This document shows positions 27,252-35,502 of a stretch of DNA of 64,000 bases, one piece after another; position 1 is the stretch's first letter; every line of letters starts with the position of its first letter. Below the pieces are notes generated by a model. It worked only from the letters and a program-made list of their open reading frames with translations, had not been told where the DNA came from and did not search any database. The position numbers were made by a program, and so were the translations under genes. Origin of the DNA: CAYFVU01 sp964594775 (GTDB taxonomy: Bacteria > Spirochaetota > Spirochaetia > DSM-16054 > Sediminispirochaetaceae); the NCBI GenBank assembly GCA_964594775.1, contig CAZQNO010000001.1, forward strand, positions 62,001 through 126,000, written 5' to 3'.

Positions 27252-27992
27252 CTAGAATGGTCCTTCAAAAGAAAAGAGCACGAGAGCGTGTAGTTCGTCC
27301 ATCTTCGTTGCCGCCCAGCACCTCGCGGAGTCCGTCAGACCCCGATAATCGCTGAGTACAAGATATTCGTTATCATCAAGTTCGAAGGCGGGCATATCTC
27401 CGGAAAAGGGAAAGACCGTATTCTCCCCGCTCGGCACTTCGGGCATAGATATTTCATATTCGCTTTCTAGTAGTTCTTCTTCATCGACGAAATCTCTTTT
27501 CTCGGGCCGTAGAATTTTCACCCTATAGTTCTCCATTTTTACCAGATCCCCCGGCAGTCCTATGACCCGTTTCACCTGCACGGCCGGCAGAAGAACGGTT
27601 TGACGACTTTTCGCTAGGGAGAACTTTTGAAGAGTGAAGAAACGCACAACGGTATCTATAGTTTTGATATGCAGCGGCGTTTTGACTACTTCTCTTTTCA
27701 CGATCACAATGTCTCCCCTTCTCGGTGCTCTTATCGCGGGGAAACGAGAGGAGAAGGGAGGAACGGTAGGACCAAAGAGGAGCGGCGTTGCGATAAGCCG
27801 TTCTCCAATGGAAAACCGCGGTTCCATGACGGCGCTGTTGAGGCGGTAGCTTCTCAGAAAGAAGAGGAAAAGCACGTGATAGAGTAAAAAGAGAATTATG
27901 ATGATCTTCGTAAGGCTCCGAAGAAACTTTTTTATCGGTCCTAGCGGTTTTGAACTTCTGTAGTAGCGTAAAGCCTTCGATCTACGGGACAT
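27252..27992 (-). CDS. signal peptidase I-like protein lacking the catalytic serine
   Basis: The 246-residue protein has an N-terminal basic region, one membrane segment (about 28-46) and S26-family boxes: SAVMEPRF around residue 55, GDIVIVKR, VKRVIGLPGD with K141, and a final LVLSDYRGLTDSARCWA that corresponds to the GDNRxxSxDSR box. In active enzymes the residue before the Met in the first box is the nucleophilic serine; here it is V55. The general-base lysine position is kept. It is therefore probably a non-proteolytic paralogue. It is 18 bases after the active lepB, as in pairs of inactive and active signal peptidases known in some Gram-positives. Confidence 0.8.
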   Translation of the reverse strand: MSRRSKALRYYRSSKPLGPIKKFLRSLTKIIIILFLLYHVLFLFFLRSYRLNSAVMEPRFSIGERLIATPLLFGPTVPPFSSRFPAIRAPRRGDIVIVKREVVKTPLHIKTIDTVVRFFTLQKFSLAKSRQTVLLPAVQVKRVIGLPGDLVKMENYRVKILRPEKRDFVDEEELLESEYEISMPEVPSGENTVFPFSGDMPAFELDDNEYLVLSDYRGLTDSARCWAATKMDELHALVLFSFEGPF

Positions 27993-28010
27993 TCCGGGAA
28001 TTCCTCTGCC

Positions 28011-28982
28011 TTACTCAATAGGACCGATTCGAGAGGGCGGCCAATACTTAATCATTGCGCGTCCTAATACATTCTTTTGCGATACGGGGCCGAAATACCT
28101 TGCATCACGAGAATTATCGCGGTTGTCGCCCAGCGGAAAAGTCCAGCCCTCGGCTATGTACCAGCCCCTGTCAAAGCGGCGCCATATCTGTCCGTATCTG
28201 CGTTTGTGGGGATTAAGCGCATACTGTGCTTCGCTGCGGTACTTCGTCCAGGCGAACATATCGCTGTAGAGGGGGGCGTCTCCTTCGGCAGCGGGGGCGT
28301 AGAAAGCGCTATCTATTCCCTCGGTCTCATAGGCATCGATAAAGGCGGATCTTCTAATCGAGTCGTACTGATTTTCCCGCAGCAATCTTCGTACCGGATT
28401 TTCGAAACCCGCTAATTCTCTGAACACTTCTTCGTGCATCCATCTAGCGAAACCCGGAGGACGAAGGTAGAGCTCTCCCTTTTCGAATCGAATTCGATCC
28501 CCCCCCATGCCTACCGCCCGTTTAATGAGGAAGTGCGGCTTGGGGTTGCCCTCTTTATCGCTGTCGATGTCGACTAAGGAGAAGGTGAGCATATAGATAA
28601 TACGCTGGAGCGTGTCGAAGAGCGGGCCCCTTGAGATATAGGTGGGGCTCTCGAAAATAATTACTTCATTTCGTTCCGGTTTTTTAAAGCCGGCAATTTT
28701 TGCCGCCCCGGGGATAAGCTCCGGGCCATACACCATCTTATTTACGAAGATTCGGTCCTGCAGTTGAAGGGTGTCCTTCATAGAACCGGAGGGGATGCGA
28801 TATGCCTGGATGACATACTGATTTATAATGAGGACAACTATCGCCGCCCATAGAAAAGCTTCAATCCAATCGATTACCGGGTGTTTCGCCTGCTGTCGCG
28901 CTCTGGCAATTGCACGCCGTTTTTTCCGTGCGGTGAGCACACGTTCGGTTATTCGTTGAATTGATTGGAGGCCTTCGTGCAT
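28011..28982 (-). CDS. lepB: signal peptidase I
   Basis: This 323-residue membrane protease removes signal peptides from exported proteins. After a basic cytoplasmic start there is one membrane helix (about 38-58), then the catalytic serine box YRIPSGSMKDTL (S67), the lysine box FLIKRAVGMGGD (K154), and the GDNRDNSRDARYFG box near the end. A long insert between the lysine box and the last box (about residues 165-280) is rich in aromatic and charged residues. It starts the minus-strand run that ends with queA. RBS AAGGAG precedes the ATG. Confidence 0.95.
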   Translation of the reverse strand: MHEGLQSIQRITERVLTARKKRRAIARARQQAKHPVIDWIEAFLWAAIVVLIINQYVIQAYRIPSGSMKDTLQLQDRIFVNKMVYGPELIPGAAKIAGFKKPERNEVIIFESPTYISRGPLFDTLQRIIYMLTFSLVDIDSDKEGNPKPHFLIKRAVGMGGDRIRFEKGELYLRPPGFARWMHEEVFRELAGFENPVRRLLRENQYDSIRRSAFIDAYETEGIDSAFYAPAAEGDAPLYSDMFAWTKYRSEAQYALNPHKRRYGQIWRRFDRGWYIAEGWTFPLGDNRDNSRDARYFGPVSQKNVLGRAMIKYWPPSRIGPIE

Positions 28983-29009
28983 GCATGCTCCTTCCCTTCG
29001 AGTGGCACA

Positions 29010-29038
29010 ACAGTAGCACAGTTACCCTACATTGACAA
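29010..29038 (-). promoter_or_regulatory. lepB promoter, overlapping a divergent -35
   Basis: On minus, TTGTCA (29033-29038) and TACTGT (29010-29015) are 17 bases apart, 28 bases before the lepB ATG. The same bases contain TTGACA on plus (29032-29037), a potential -35 for the divergent PEGA/sulfatase-modifying-like gene at 29067 (weak -10 near 29053), so both genes may compete for one site. Confidence 0.6.
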
Positions 29039-29066
29039 GTTGGGCCCATAAATATACCCTTCCTTC

Positions 29067-30683
29067 ATGAAAAAGCGGAAAGAACGCGAAGAGTCGATTG
29101 AAATAGAAGAGGTCAAACTCAAACCCATCGCCGGTATCGAACCGCCGGTATACCTCGCCGTTTTCTACTCCCTTCTTCTCGCCCTGGCGCTTATCGCACT
29201 TTTCGTAGTGCCGGCAATAGTACACGGCGGCTCTCTCGTACAGTTTCGCAGCAGCCCCGCAGCTGCGGCCGTTTTTGTCGACGATATCTATGTGGGATCG
29301 ACCCCCGCGGATATCTTCGTTTCGGCGGGAAATCACTCGATCCGCATAGAAAAACCGTTTTTTGCCCGATTCGAAGACGATGCCGCGATACCCCGTCGAC
29401 TCTTCGGCAGTCTCTTCTTTCCTAAGAAGCTTCACTTTCGCAAAGACCTCGAGTTGAAGAATCCTCATCGATATGCGGAAAGTCTATTCTCCGAGCTTTC
29501 TAATTGGGCCCTCAGCGGTTCTTTCCATCACCGATACCACTATCCGTCCGTCATTTCACCCGCCGTTTCCGTTTTGCTCGATGCGGGAGAAGACACGCTC
29601 TTAGAGGACTTTATCGCTGCATCAATGAATAATCTCGCAACGAGGGAGATCTTCTCCGACTGGAGGGAAGCCCGAACGCGGTGGAGTAATATGACGGGCA
29701 GAACACTGAGCGGCTCTGAGCCGGAGGGGATGCCGCAGCGGGACCTCTTTCGCGCCTACCGTTTGCTCTACAGCGACGAATCTGCCGATTCATCTACTGT
29801 TCCGGAGGATTTGAGAAACCGCATGGAGGCGTGGATAGAGGATCTCTGCTTCGAAGAATATTATGCCGGGGCGCCGAAGAGGGCCGCAGATATGGCTGCT
29901 TCACTGCGCATAGACGATCACCGTTTCCTTCTCCTGCCCGGCGGCGAGAGAATTCCCTTGGGAATGAACGACCTTTTTCGCACAGGCGGATCCCTTACCG
30001 TGGAGGAACTGGCGGCATTCCCCCATACACGGCAGATCCGACCCTTCTATATTCTCGATACCGAAGTCAGCAGAGGACAATTCGCCCGCTTTTTAGAAGA
30101 AAATCCCGAATGGAACAGGGCAAATAGTGAAGAGCTCTTAGAAAAGGGCTTGGTTACGACCGATTATCTCATCGGTTTCGAGGGAAAACCGTCTAAACCC
30201 GTCTCATATGTTTCATGGTATGCGGCAAAAGCGTATGCCGCTTGGCTGCAGAAAAAACTTCCCGCCGCCATTGCCGATAGCTATAGTGTCCGGCTCCCCG
30301 ACGAAAGCGAGTGGGAATATGCGGCACGTCTGAACGGTGATCCGGAAACAATCGACATCTCAGACGGGGCGCGGGGACCGCAAACCGCCGTGTTCACGAG
30401 AGCCGGCAGGCTCGGTATCATTGATCTGCGCGGCAATCTCTGGGAGTGGAATGAAAACTGGTACTTTCCCAGCGACCTTTTAGACGGAGGCTATGGCCTT
30501 CGTGATTACGCGACACAAAGCGACGGACAGAAAGCGCTCTTTGCGGGAAGGGAAAAAGCTGTTCGGGGTGGCAGCTGGGCAAATGATTCTTCAGACGTCA
30601 AGGCCTACACCCGCGCCTCGCTGGAACCTAACTGGTGCACGCCCTTCACCGGTTTTCGTCTTGTACTAGCACCTAAAGAGTAG
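29067..30683 (+). CDS. membrane-anchored PEGA and formylglycine-generating-enzyme-like (SUMF1) protein
   Basis: The 538-residue protein has a cytoplasmic basic/acidic start, one membrane helix (about residues 28-52), a PEGA domain (SSPAAAAVFVDDIYVGSTPAD with SAGNHSIRIEKP) and a C-terminal FGE-sulfatase-like domain. The latter shows DTEVSRGQFARFLEENPEW, PVSYVSWYAAKAYAAWLQ, RLPDESEWEYAARL, GNLWEWNENWY and AVRGGSWAND, ending FTGFRLVLAPKE. Such domains often act as binding modules in spirochaetes; enzyme activity is not inferred. It has no clear ribosome site. smpB follows 8 bases later. Confidence 0.85.
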   Translation: MKKRKEREESIEIEEVKLKPIAGIEPPVYLAVFYSLLLALALIALFVVPAIVHGGSLVQFRSSPAAAAVFVDDIYVGSTPADIFVSAGNHSIRIEKPFFARFEDDAAIPRRLFGSLFFPKKLHFRKDLELKNPHRYAESLFSELSNWALSGSFHHRYHYPSVISPAVSVLLDAGEDTLLEDFIAASMNNLATREIFSDWREARTRWSNMTGRTLSGSEPEGMPQRDLFRAYRLLYSDESADSSTVPEDLRNRMEAWIEDLCFEEYYAGAPKRAADMAASLRIDDHRFLLLPGGERIPLGMNDLFRTGGSLTVEELAAFPHTRQIRPFYILDTEVSRGQFARFLEENPEWNRANSEELLEKGLVTTDYLIGFEGKPSKPVSYVSWYAAKAYAAWLQKKLPAAIADSYSVRLPDESEWEYAARLNGDPETIDISDGARGPQTAVFTRAGRLGIIDLRGNLWEWNENWYFPSDLLDGGYGLRDYATQSDGQKALFAGREKAVRGGSWANDSSDVKAYTRASLEPNWCTPFTGFRLVLAPKE

Positions 30684-30691
30684 GAAGCGAC

Positions 30692-31162
30692 ATGGAAAAG
30701 GAAAAGACGGGGATAAAGTTTTTGGCAAAGAATAGAAAGGCTCGTTTCAACTACGAAATTGAAGACAGTCTCGAATGCGGCATCGAACTTAGGGGGACAG
30801 AGGTAAAATCGATCCGTGCGGGAAAGATGTCATTCGCCGACTCCTACTGCCGTGTGAGAGGGGCAGAACTATACCTCCAAGGCTTTCATATCTCTCCTTA
30901 CGATCATGGAAACATCCATAACCATGAGCCGGACCGAGAGCGAAAGCTTCTTGCCCACGCCCAAGAGATAAAGCGTCTGCAGCGGAAGATCGATGAACGG
31001 GGCTATACTCTCGTTCCTCTCAAGGTTTATCTAAAGGGAGGAATGGTGAAGATCGAAATCGGCCTTGGGCGAGGGAAGAAGGTCTATGATAAACGTGAGT
31101 CTATAAAGAAACGGGACCAGAAACGCGATGCGGAACGGGAGATGCGCGACCGCCTCAGGTAA
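30692..31162 (+). CDS. smpB: SsrA-binding protein SmpB
   Basis: SmpB (156 residues) binds tmRNA and is needed for trans-translation that frees stalled ribosomes. The sequence shows LAKNRKARFNYEIEDSLECGIEL, GTEVKSIRAGKMSF, the HEPDRERKLL segment and the basic tail KRDQKRDAEREMRDRLR. It is directly upstream of ssrA, its RNA partner, with a 52-base gap holding the ssrA promoter. Confidence 0.97.
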   Translation: MEKEKTGIKFLAKNRKARFNYEIEDSLECGIELRGTEVKSIRAGKMSFADSYCRVRGAELYLQGFHISPYDHGNIHNHEPDRERKLLAHAQEIKRLQRKIDERGYTLVPLKVYLKGGMVKIEIGLGRGKKVYDKRESIKKRDQKRDAEREMRDRLR

Positions 31163-31174
31163 GCCTTTACCCGA

Positions 31175-31203
31175 TTGATTTTTCCGAATCAAAGTGATAT
31201 TTT
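31175..31203 (+). promoter_or_regulatory. ssrA promoter
   Basis: TTGATT (31175-31180) and TATTTT (31198-31203) are 17 bases apart, and the predicted start coincides within a few bases with the 5' end of the mature tmRNA at 31215. Confidence 0.6.
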
Positions 31204-31214
31204 AAAAACACAGA

Positions 31215-31566
31215 GGGGGTGATCCGGATTCGACTGTCGGATGCACGTCCGTACGTTGCAGGTGGAGCTGTCTAACTCCTTAAACTGGGCACACTTATAG
31301 TTGCGGATAACGAAACACAATTCGCAATGGCTGCGTAACTAGCAGCCACGGGTGCTTTTCCCGCTGTTCCGAGGGAGAATGCCGCCTGCCAGAAACCGGG
31401 ACTTGCCTGTTTCCTCGTTCGGTGGGGAATGGGGACACAAAGCCGGACTCAGGGAGAAGAAGGTGTGTCTCGCAGCCTCCCTTCTCCCGAAATTAAACTC
31501 GAGACTATACCTGTAGACGCGTAAGGAATGCCCGGTAGGACGCGGGTTCGACTCCCGCCACCTCCA
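31215..31566 (+). ncRNA. ssrA: transfer-messenger RNA (tmRNA)
   Basis: The 352-base gene starts GGGGGTGATCCGGATTCGAC, the hallmark tmRNA 5' end, and finishes with the T-arm GGGTTCGACTCCCGC and acceptor arm CACCTCC, which pairs with GGGGGTG at the 5' end (one G-U). The 3' CCA is not encoded (the next bases are AAC). The tag reading frame at 31303-31338 is GCG GAT AAC GAA ACA CAA TTC GCA ATG GCT GCG TAA, giving ADNETQFAMAA; with the alanine from the charged tmRNA it ends -AMAA where many tags end -ALAA. The RNA rescues stalled ribosomes with SmpB. Confidence 0.97.
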
Positions 31567-31569
31567 AAC

Positions 31570-32505
31570 CTAGGGTTGATGCTCCCTTTTCCACGCTTCA
31601 AATGAGCTCTTTTCCTTTTCACGCCATGCATAGTAGTCGCCGGTTATGACACCGTCCCAGCTGTCCCAGGGAGAATCGGACTTCTCCAGATAGGTCTCTT
31701 CCGTTTCTGTTTTTGCTGCCGCAGAATCAGGTGTGCCGCTTTCGGCGACGAGCTCCCCGTCCCGCCATCTGCCGGAAACTGCAGCGCCCTTCGCGTTTGT
31801 GAAGACCCCTTCGCCGGTGATTTTTCCCTTGGAAAAATCACCGGCATATCGAGCCCCGCCGCTCCACCGGTAGCTTCCCCTTCCGTCGAAAAACCCCTCC
31901 GAAAACTCGCCGCGGTATACGTCTCCATTATCCAGACGGAGAACACCCTCGCCGTGCGGCTCTCCTCCTTTTAGGTTTCCCGTGTAGCTCCCCTTGGCGA
32001 AGCGGATCGCCTCTCCTGCGGTACTCGATTTCTCGTTAGACTGCACCGCCCCTTTCGGCAGCACACGAACGGCGCTGTGAAAATGCGTTTTCCAATAGCG
32101 CGAAGAAAGAGGCGTAATGTTCACTCCGCGCTTAGGGCCGTCGGAAATTGCGTGAATGATCGAATCCTGTCCGATGTAGATAGCAACATGAGAGATTACG
32201 GCGCGGCTTGGTGTCGTGGCGAAAAACACGAGATCTCCCGGTTCTAAAGCATCACGAGAAATTCGGGTCCCTAAGCGGGCCATATCTCTTGAAACTCTCG
32301 GCAGATTGCTCACGTACGGTGAAACGATGTATCCGACAAAGCCGGAGCAATCGAAGCAGGGCGGCCCCGTGCCGCCTCGGCAGTACCCGTTGCCCACATA
32401 CTGTCTGGATTTTTCAATGATGTCGTGCTGGATATCCAGCGAAAAAACGGAAAAAACGCTGCTGGTAAAAATCCCTACCACTAGAAGCAGGCGCAGCCTA
32501 TACAT
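31570..32505 (-). CDS. exported NlpC/P60 cysteine peptidase fused to MORN repeats
   Basis: A signal peptide (about 1-22) is followed by an NlpC/P60 domain with the nucleophile C53 in CFDCSGFVGY, H106 in SHVAIY and a third polar residue near H118, the fold that cleaves peptidoglycan stem peptides. Residues about 165-245 hold MORN-like repeats (GEPHGEGVLRLDNGDVYRGEF, GRGSYRWSGGARYAGDF, GEGVFTNAKG). The tail is Ser/Glu rich and aromatic. A periplasmic cell-wall role is inferred. The start overlaps the DUF89 gene by 8 bases; the stop lies three bases from the 3' end of ssrA, which converges on it. Confidence 0.87.
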   Translation of the reverse strand: MYRLRLLLVVGIFTSSVFSVFSLDIQHDIIEKSRQYVGNGYCRGGTGPPCFDCSGFVGYIVSPYVSNLPRVSRDMARLGTRISRDALEPGDLVFFATTPSRAVISHVAIYIGQDSIIHAISDGPKRGVNITPLSSRYWKTHFHSAVRVLPKGAVQSNEKSSTAGEAIRFAKGSYTGNLKGGEPHGEGVLRLDNGDVYRGEFSEGFFDGRGSYRWSGGARYAGDFSKGKITGEGVFTNAKGAAVSGRWRDGELVAESGTPDSAAAKTETEETYLEKSDSPWDSWDGVITGDYYAWREKEKSSFEAWKREHQP

Positions 32506-33391
32506 TAGTTCTCCCTCCCTTAAGCAGCAGGATATCTCCTAAGCGGCTACCGGTATGCCGTGCAATGACCTCGCATTTCGATTTTAGGAGAAGGAAAACC
32601 GGTCTCGCTGAATCGGAAAGCGTCTCGTAATTCCCCTGTCCTTTTGCGATAATCGTATCGGCTGAGAAAAAGCGTTTTCTAAACTCTTCACAACTTTCCT
32701 CAACAATGGTGCCGGGAACATCGTTGCCGCTGCTTATCACCCTAAATTCTTTGTTCATTCCTATTTGTTCGGCGTCCTCTAAGGTAACGTCATTTAGTGC
32801 AGGACAATCCCTCACCGCTACGGTAATGTCTATTTTTTCATATATACTCTTAATAATTCTTAGAAGTATAAAATCGAATACAAACTCACCCGCATTGTCG
32901 GCGATATAGAGTAAGGTATTCGCTTTTTTCAACGCATCCCTCAGCTCATCATAAAGAAAAAAATCGGGTGATTCATTTTTACTATGTGCGGTCTCCTCCA
33001 CAACAAGGCTGCGAAGAGTATCCTCAATGTCGAGCTCTTTATCTGTACCGAAATCTATGCTGTTGCCGGCGATCGCGTATTCAATGGCACTGAGAAGAGG
33101 ATCTTCCGATTCCCCTATCTTCTCTTCGATAGTCGTCTTGAGCTTCAACGCACGATAATTGCTCTCTCTCTTTTCCTTCTCGAATGGATCGTCTATTCCC
33201 GTCATATTTCGAATCAGTGTCTGTATCGTTCTTGCCATTTCAGGAGGTTTTGCGTTAAAAGGAAAACCTGAAAGACGCTCAGCGACGGCAAGCAGCACTT
33301 CTCTTTGGCCGGCTTCATCTAAGTTGCTTCTTTTTGCCATAGAAAGAGCATTTCCCATGAAGCACACGAGGCATTCCACATAGGTGCGCAT
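32498..33391 (-). CDS. DUF89/ARMT1-like damage-control phosphatase family protein
   Basis: The 297-residue protein carries the DUF89 hallmarks: N-terminal CLVC pair, the metal-binding IADNAGEFVFD, and KGQGNYETL near the C-terminus. Family members dephosphorylate damaged or unwanted sugar-phosphate metabolites using Mn, Co or Ni; the substrate here is unknown. It is translated one base after the TIGR03545-type membrane protein and overlaps the NlpC/P60-MORN gene by 8 bases. Confidence 0.85.
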   Translation of the reverse strand: MRTYVECLVCFMGNALSMAKRSNLDEAGQREVLLAVAERLSGFPFNAKPPEMARTIQTLIRNMTGIDDPFEKEKRESNYRALKLKTTIEEKIGESEDPLLSAIEYAIAGNSIDFGTDKELDIEDTLRSLVVEETAHSKNESPDFFLYDELRDALKKANTLLYIADNAGEFVFDFILLRIIKSIYEKIDITVAVRDCPALNDVTLEDAEQIGMNKEFRVISSGNDVPGTIVEESCEEFRKRFFSADTIIAKGQGNYETLSDSARPVFLLLKSKCEVIARHTGSRLGDILLLKGGRTNV

Positions 33392-33392
33392 A

Positions 33393-35501
33393 CTAAAAGT
33401 TCAAGCCTCCCAGTCCTTCTTTTATTTTGTCTACCTGCTTTTCCGCTTCCTTCTTTACCGCCTCTTCGGCTTCCTTCTTCGCGGCGTTGATCTCCTCTTC
33501 TATGGAGGATTCCGTCTTTCTTTTTTTCTCTTCGATGAGATTATTGAGAGACCGGATATCCGCGAGCTGCTCATCGATGGAATCTGTATATTCTTCCACC
33601 ATTTGCTGCAGTTTTTCATTCTCCTTAACAGAATCCTGCAGGTACTCCATGAGCTGCTTTTCCAGTTTCTCACGGGTTTTCTCCGCGAGATCTTGGAGAT
33701 AAGAACCGACTCTCTCTCGCAGGGCTTCATCCAAATCCGTTTCGACGGAAAAGGAGTCAACGCCGGCATTTTCGAAGCCGAACTCTATCGCAAAAAGCGC
33801 CTTGTCGATATCGGAAACGATTTCGCTTATTGCCGATGAAACCGGTCCGGATGATTCGGTAAAATCAATATTCATATCTTCGATTTGGAGAACCGCGCTT
33901 CCCTCCCCCTCCGTAGTCGATGAGAGGGATAGAGAAAACGTGTTTTCCATTGTGCCTTGAAGGTTTTCAATGGTGAGGGAACTCAAGCCGTTGGAAATCT
34001 GCAGCGGATATCCGGAAAGATTCGCATCCATTGCAAGAGCCGTATCGGCCGATGAGCGAAGGTCGAGAATGGCGGAAACGGCTAAACTTTTCTCCTCGGG
34101 ACGGAAATGATATTCGATGTGTATCGGTTCGTCCCATTCATTCGGATCGAAGGCGATATTTCTCACTCTGATATCGGTTTTACTCTCGGCCGAATGTGCA
34201 TCACCGAAGGAAATGTGAAAGTCTTCTAAAAGAAACGCAGGGTACTGCATGGTCGGGAAATGTACAAGCGTGCCCCTCCTTCTCCTGTCTTTTGCATATT
34301 TCGGCTTTTTCTCCGACGAGCGTCCCTTCAGGTATTCGGCGGTACCCAGTACCTTCTTCGCATAGTCGTACGTTTTTCCGTAAGCCTTTCTCAATAGTGG
34401 TTCGGCGCTGCTCGAAACAGCGCTCTTCGCATCCGCACCGAAACCGCCGACTGCATCGGTGAGTCCCCGGATGTCATCTTCAATCGCCTCACGAATCTCA
34501 CCATCTAAGCCTTCTACAAAAGAAAGATCGTCTGAAAAAGCGTCGGCGATCTCTCCAGCAGCTTTTCTCATTTCTTCAATTTTTTTCTTCTGTGCATTGA
34601 GGGTCTCAATGTAGTTTCTTGCCTCTTCTACGGTGGAAAAATTCCGAGGGTCCTTATCGAGCACGTTCCCCGCGGCTTCCTCCACTTCTTCGACCCGTTC
34701 ATCGATCTGCGCAATCCGCTCGTTCCACCGATCGATAGAAGTTTGAAGGCGTTCATTTGTCGCGCTTATGAGCTCCGGACTGTTAAGCTGTTCTTTATAG
34801 GTCTCGAATAGCTGTTCGGCGCTCTGTAGGCCTATTTCCCCGGCCACAGTGAGCGCCTCTTCGGCTTTCCCCGCGCTTTTAGTTTCCTTTTCCTCATTTT
34901 CCAGTCCTTCGTCGTCTTCCGGTTCAAGAAGTCCGGAGCTGCTTCTTTTTGTTCCAAACGCAATGTCTTGACCCTCGGCCTTATGGATGACGACCTTTTT
35001 CCCGAGAAGCTGATAGATGTCTATGCTAAATACGCTAGGTCCCAATTCGAACAGGTTTTCCATCGGCTTGTCTTTGTCTGCAACAACGAGTCTTTCGAAA
35101 GCGATCGTCCCTCCGAAAAGAGAAAGGTGGGGATTCACCAGATCAACCTTCGCCGCAAAGAGCCGCTGAAGCTGCTTTTCGGCACCGCGCTCAAGGAGCA
35201 TATCTTTAAACAGCAGGTTAAAGATAATGGTTGCTCCGAAGAATACCGCAAGAATAACTAGTTTCCATGTGACTAAAAGGCCTTTATTCTTTTTTATCGC
35301 TTTTGCGAGTTTTTTTAGTCGTGCATGTTCATCCTTCGTGAGTTCTTCTCGCAGAGCGATTTTCCCGTCGGACGTCTTTTTAGTCAGCGATTCGAGAAAA
35401 TCCCGTTCTTTCTTCACGTGGATTCTGCGGAGTATTTTCGCTCGAAACTTCTTTTCTTTTAGCGGTTTACGGAAGAGCTTAGGCAGTTTCTTATTCTTCA
35501 T
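33393..35501 (-). CDS. uncharacterised membrane-anchored protein, TIGR03545 type
   Basis: The 702-residue protein has a basic cytoplasmic start of about 70 residues, one membrane segment at 75-98, then a large extracytoplasmic part with coiled coils (about 235-330 and 615-695) around beta-rich stretches (IRVRNIAFDPNEWDEP, HIEYHFRPEEKSLAVSAILDLR). The second ORF of the pair TIGR03546/TIGR03545, as I remember those families, fits well: it always sits beside the small DUF2062-like membrane protein. An AsmA/TamB-like fold in the middle is possible. No enzyme motif is visible. It starts one base after the preceding stop. Confidence 0.72.
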   Translation of the reverse strand: MKNKKLPKLFRKPLKEKKFRAKILRRIHVKKERDFLESLTKKTSDGKIALREELTKDEHARLKKLAKAIKKNKGLLVTWKLVILAVFFGATIIFNLLFKDMLLERGAEKQLQRLFAAKVDLVNPHLSLFGGTIAFERLVVADKDKPMENLFELGPSVFSIDIYQLLGKKVVIHKAEGQDIAFGTKRSSSGLLEPEDDEGLENEEKETKSAGKAEEALTVAGEIGLQSAEQLFETYKEQLNSPELISATNERLQTSIDRWNERIAQIDERVEEVEEAAGNVLDKDPRNFSTVEEARNYIETLNAQKKKIEEMRKAAGEIADAFSDDLSFVEGLDGEIREAIEDDIRGLTDAVGGFGADAKSAVSSSAEPLLRKAYGKTYDYAKKVLGTAEYLKGRSSEKKPKYAKDRRRRGTLVHFPTMQYPAFLLEDFHISFGDAHSAESKTDIRVRNIAFDPNEWDEPIHIEYHFRPEEKSLAVSAILDLRSSADTALAMDANLSGYPLQISNGLSSLTIENLQGTMENTFSLSLSSTTEGEGSAVLQIEDMNIDFTESSGPVSSAISEIVSDIDKALFAIEFGFENAGVDSFSVETDLDEALRERVGSYLQDLAEKTREKLEKQLMEYLQDSVKENEKLQQMVEEYTDSIDEQLADIRSLNNLIEEKKRKTESSIEEEINAAKKEAEEAVKKEAEKQVDKIKEGLGGLNF

Positions 35502-35502
35502 A

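Noticed and set aside
31449..31631. 60-codon open frame across the 3' end of ssrA on minus
   Set aside because: It overlaps the tRNA-like end of tmRNA and the end of the NlpC/P60-MORN gene in another frame; it is a shadow.
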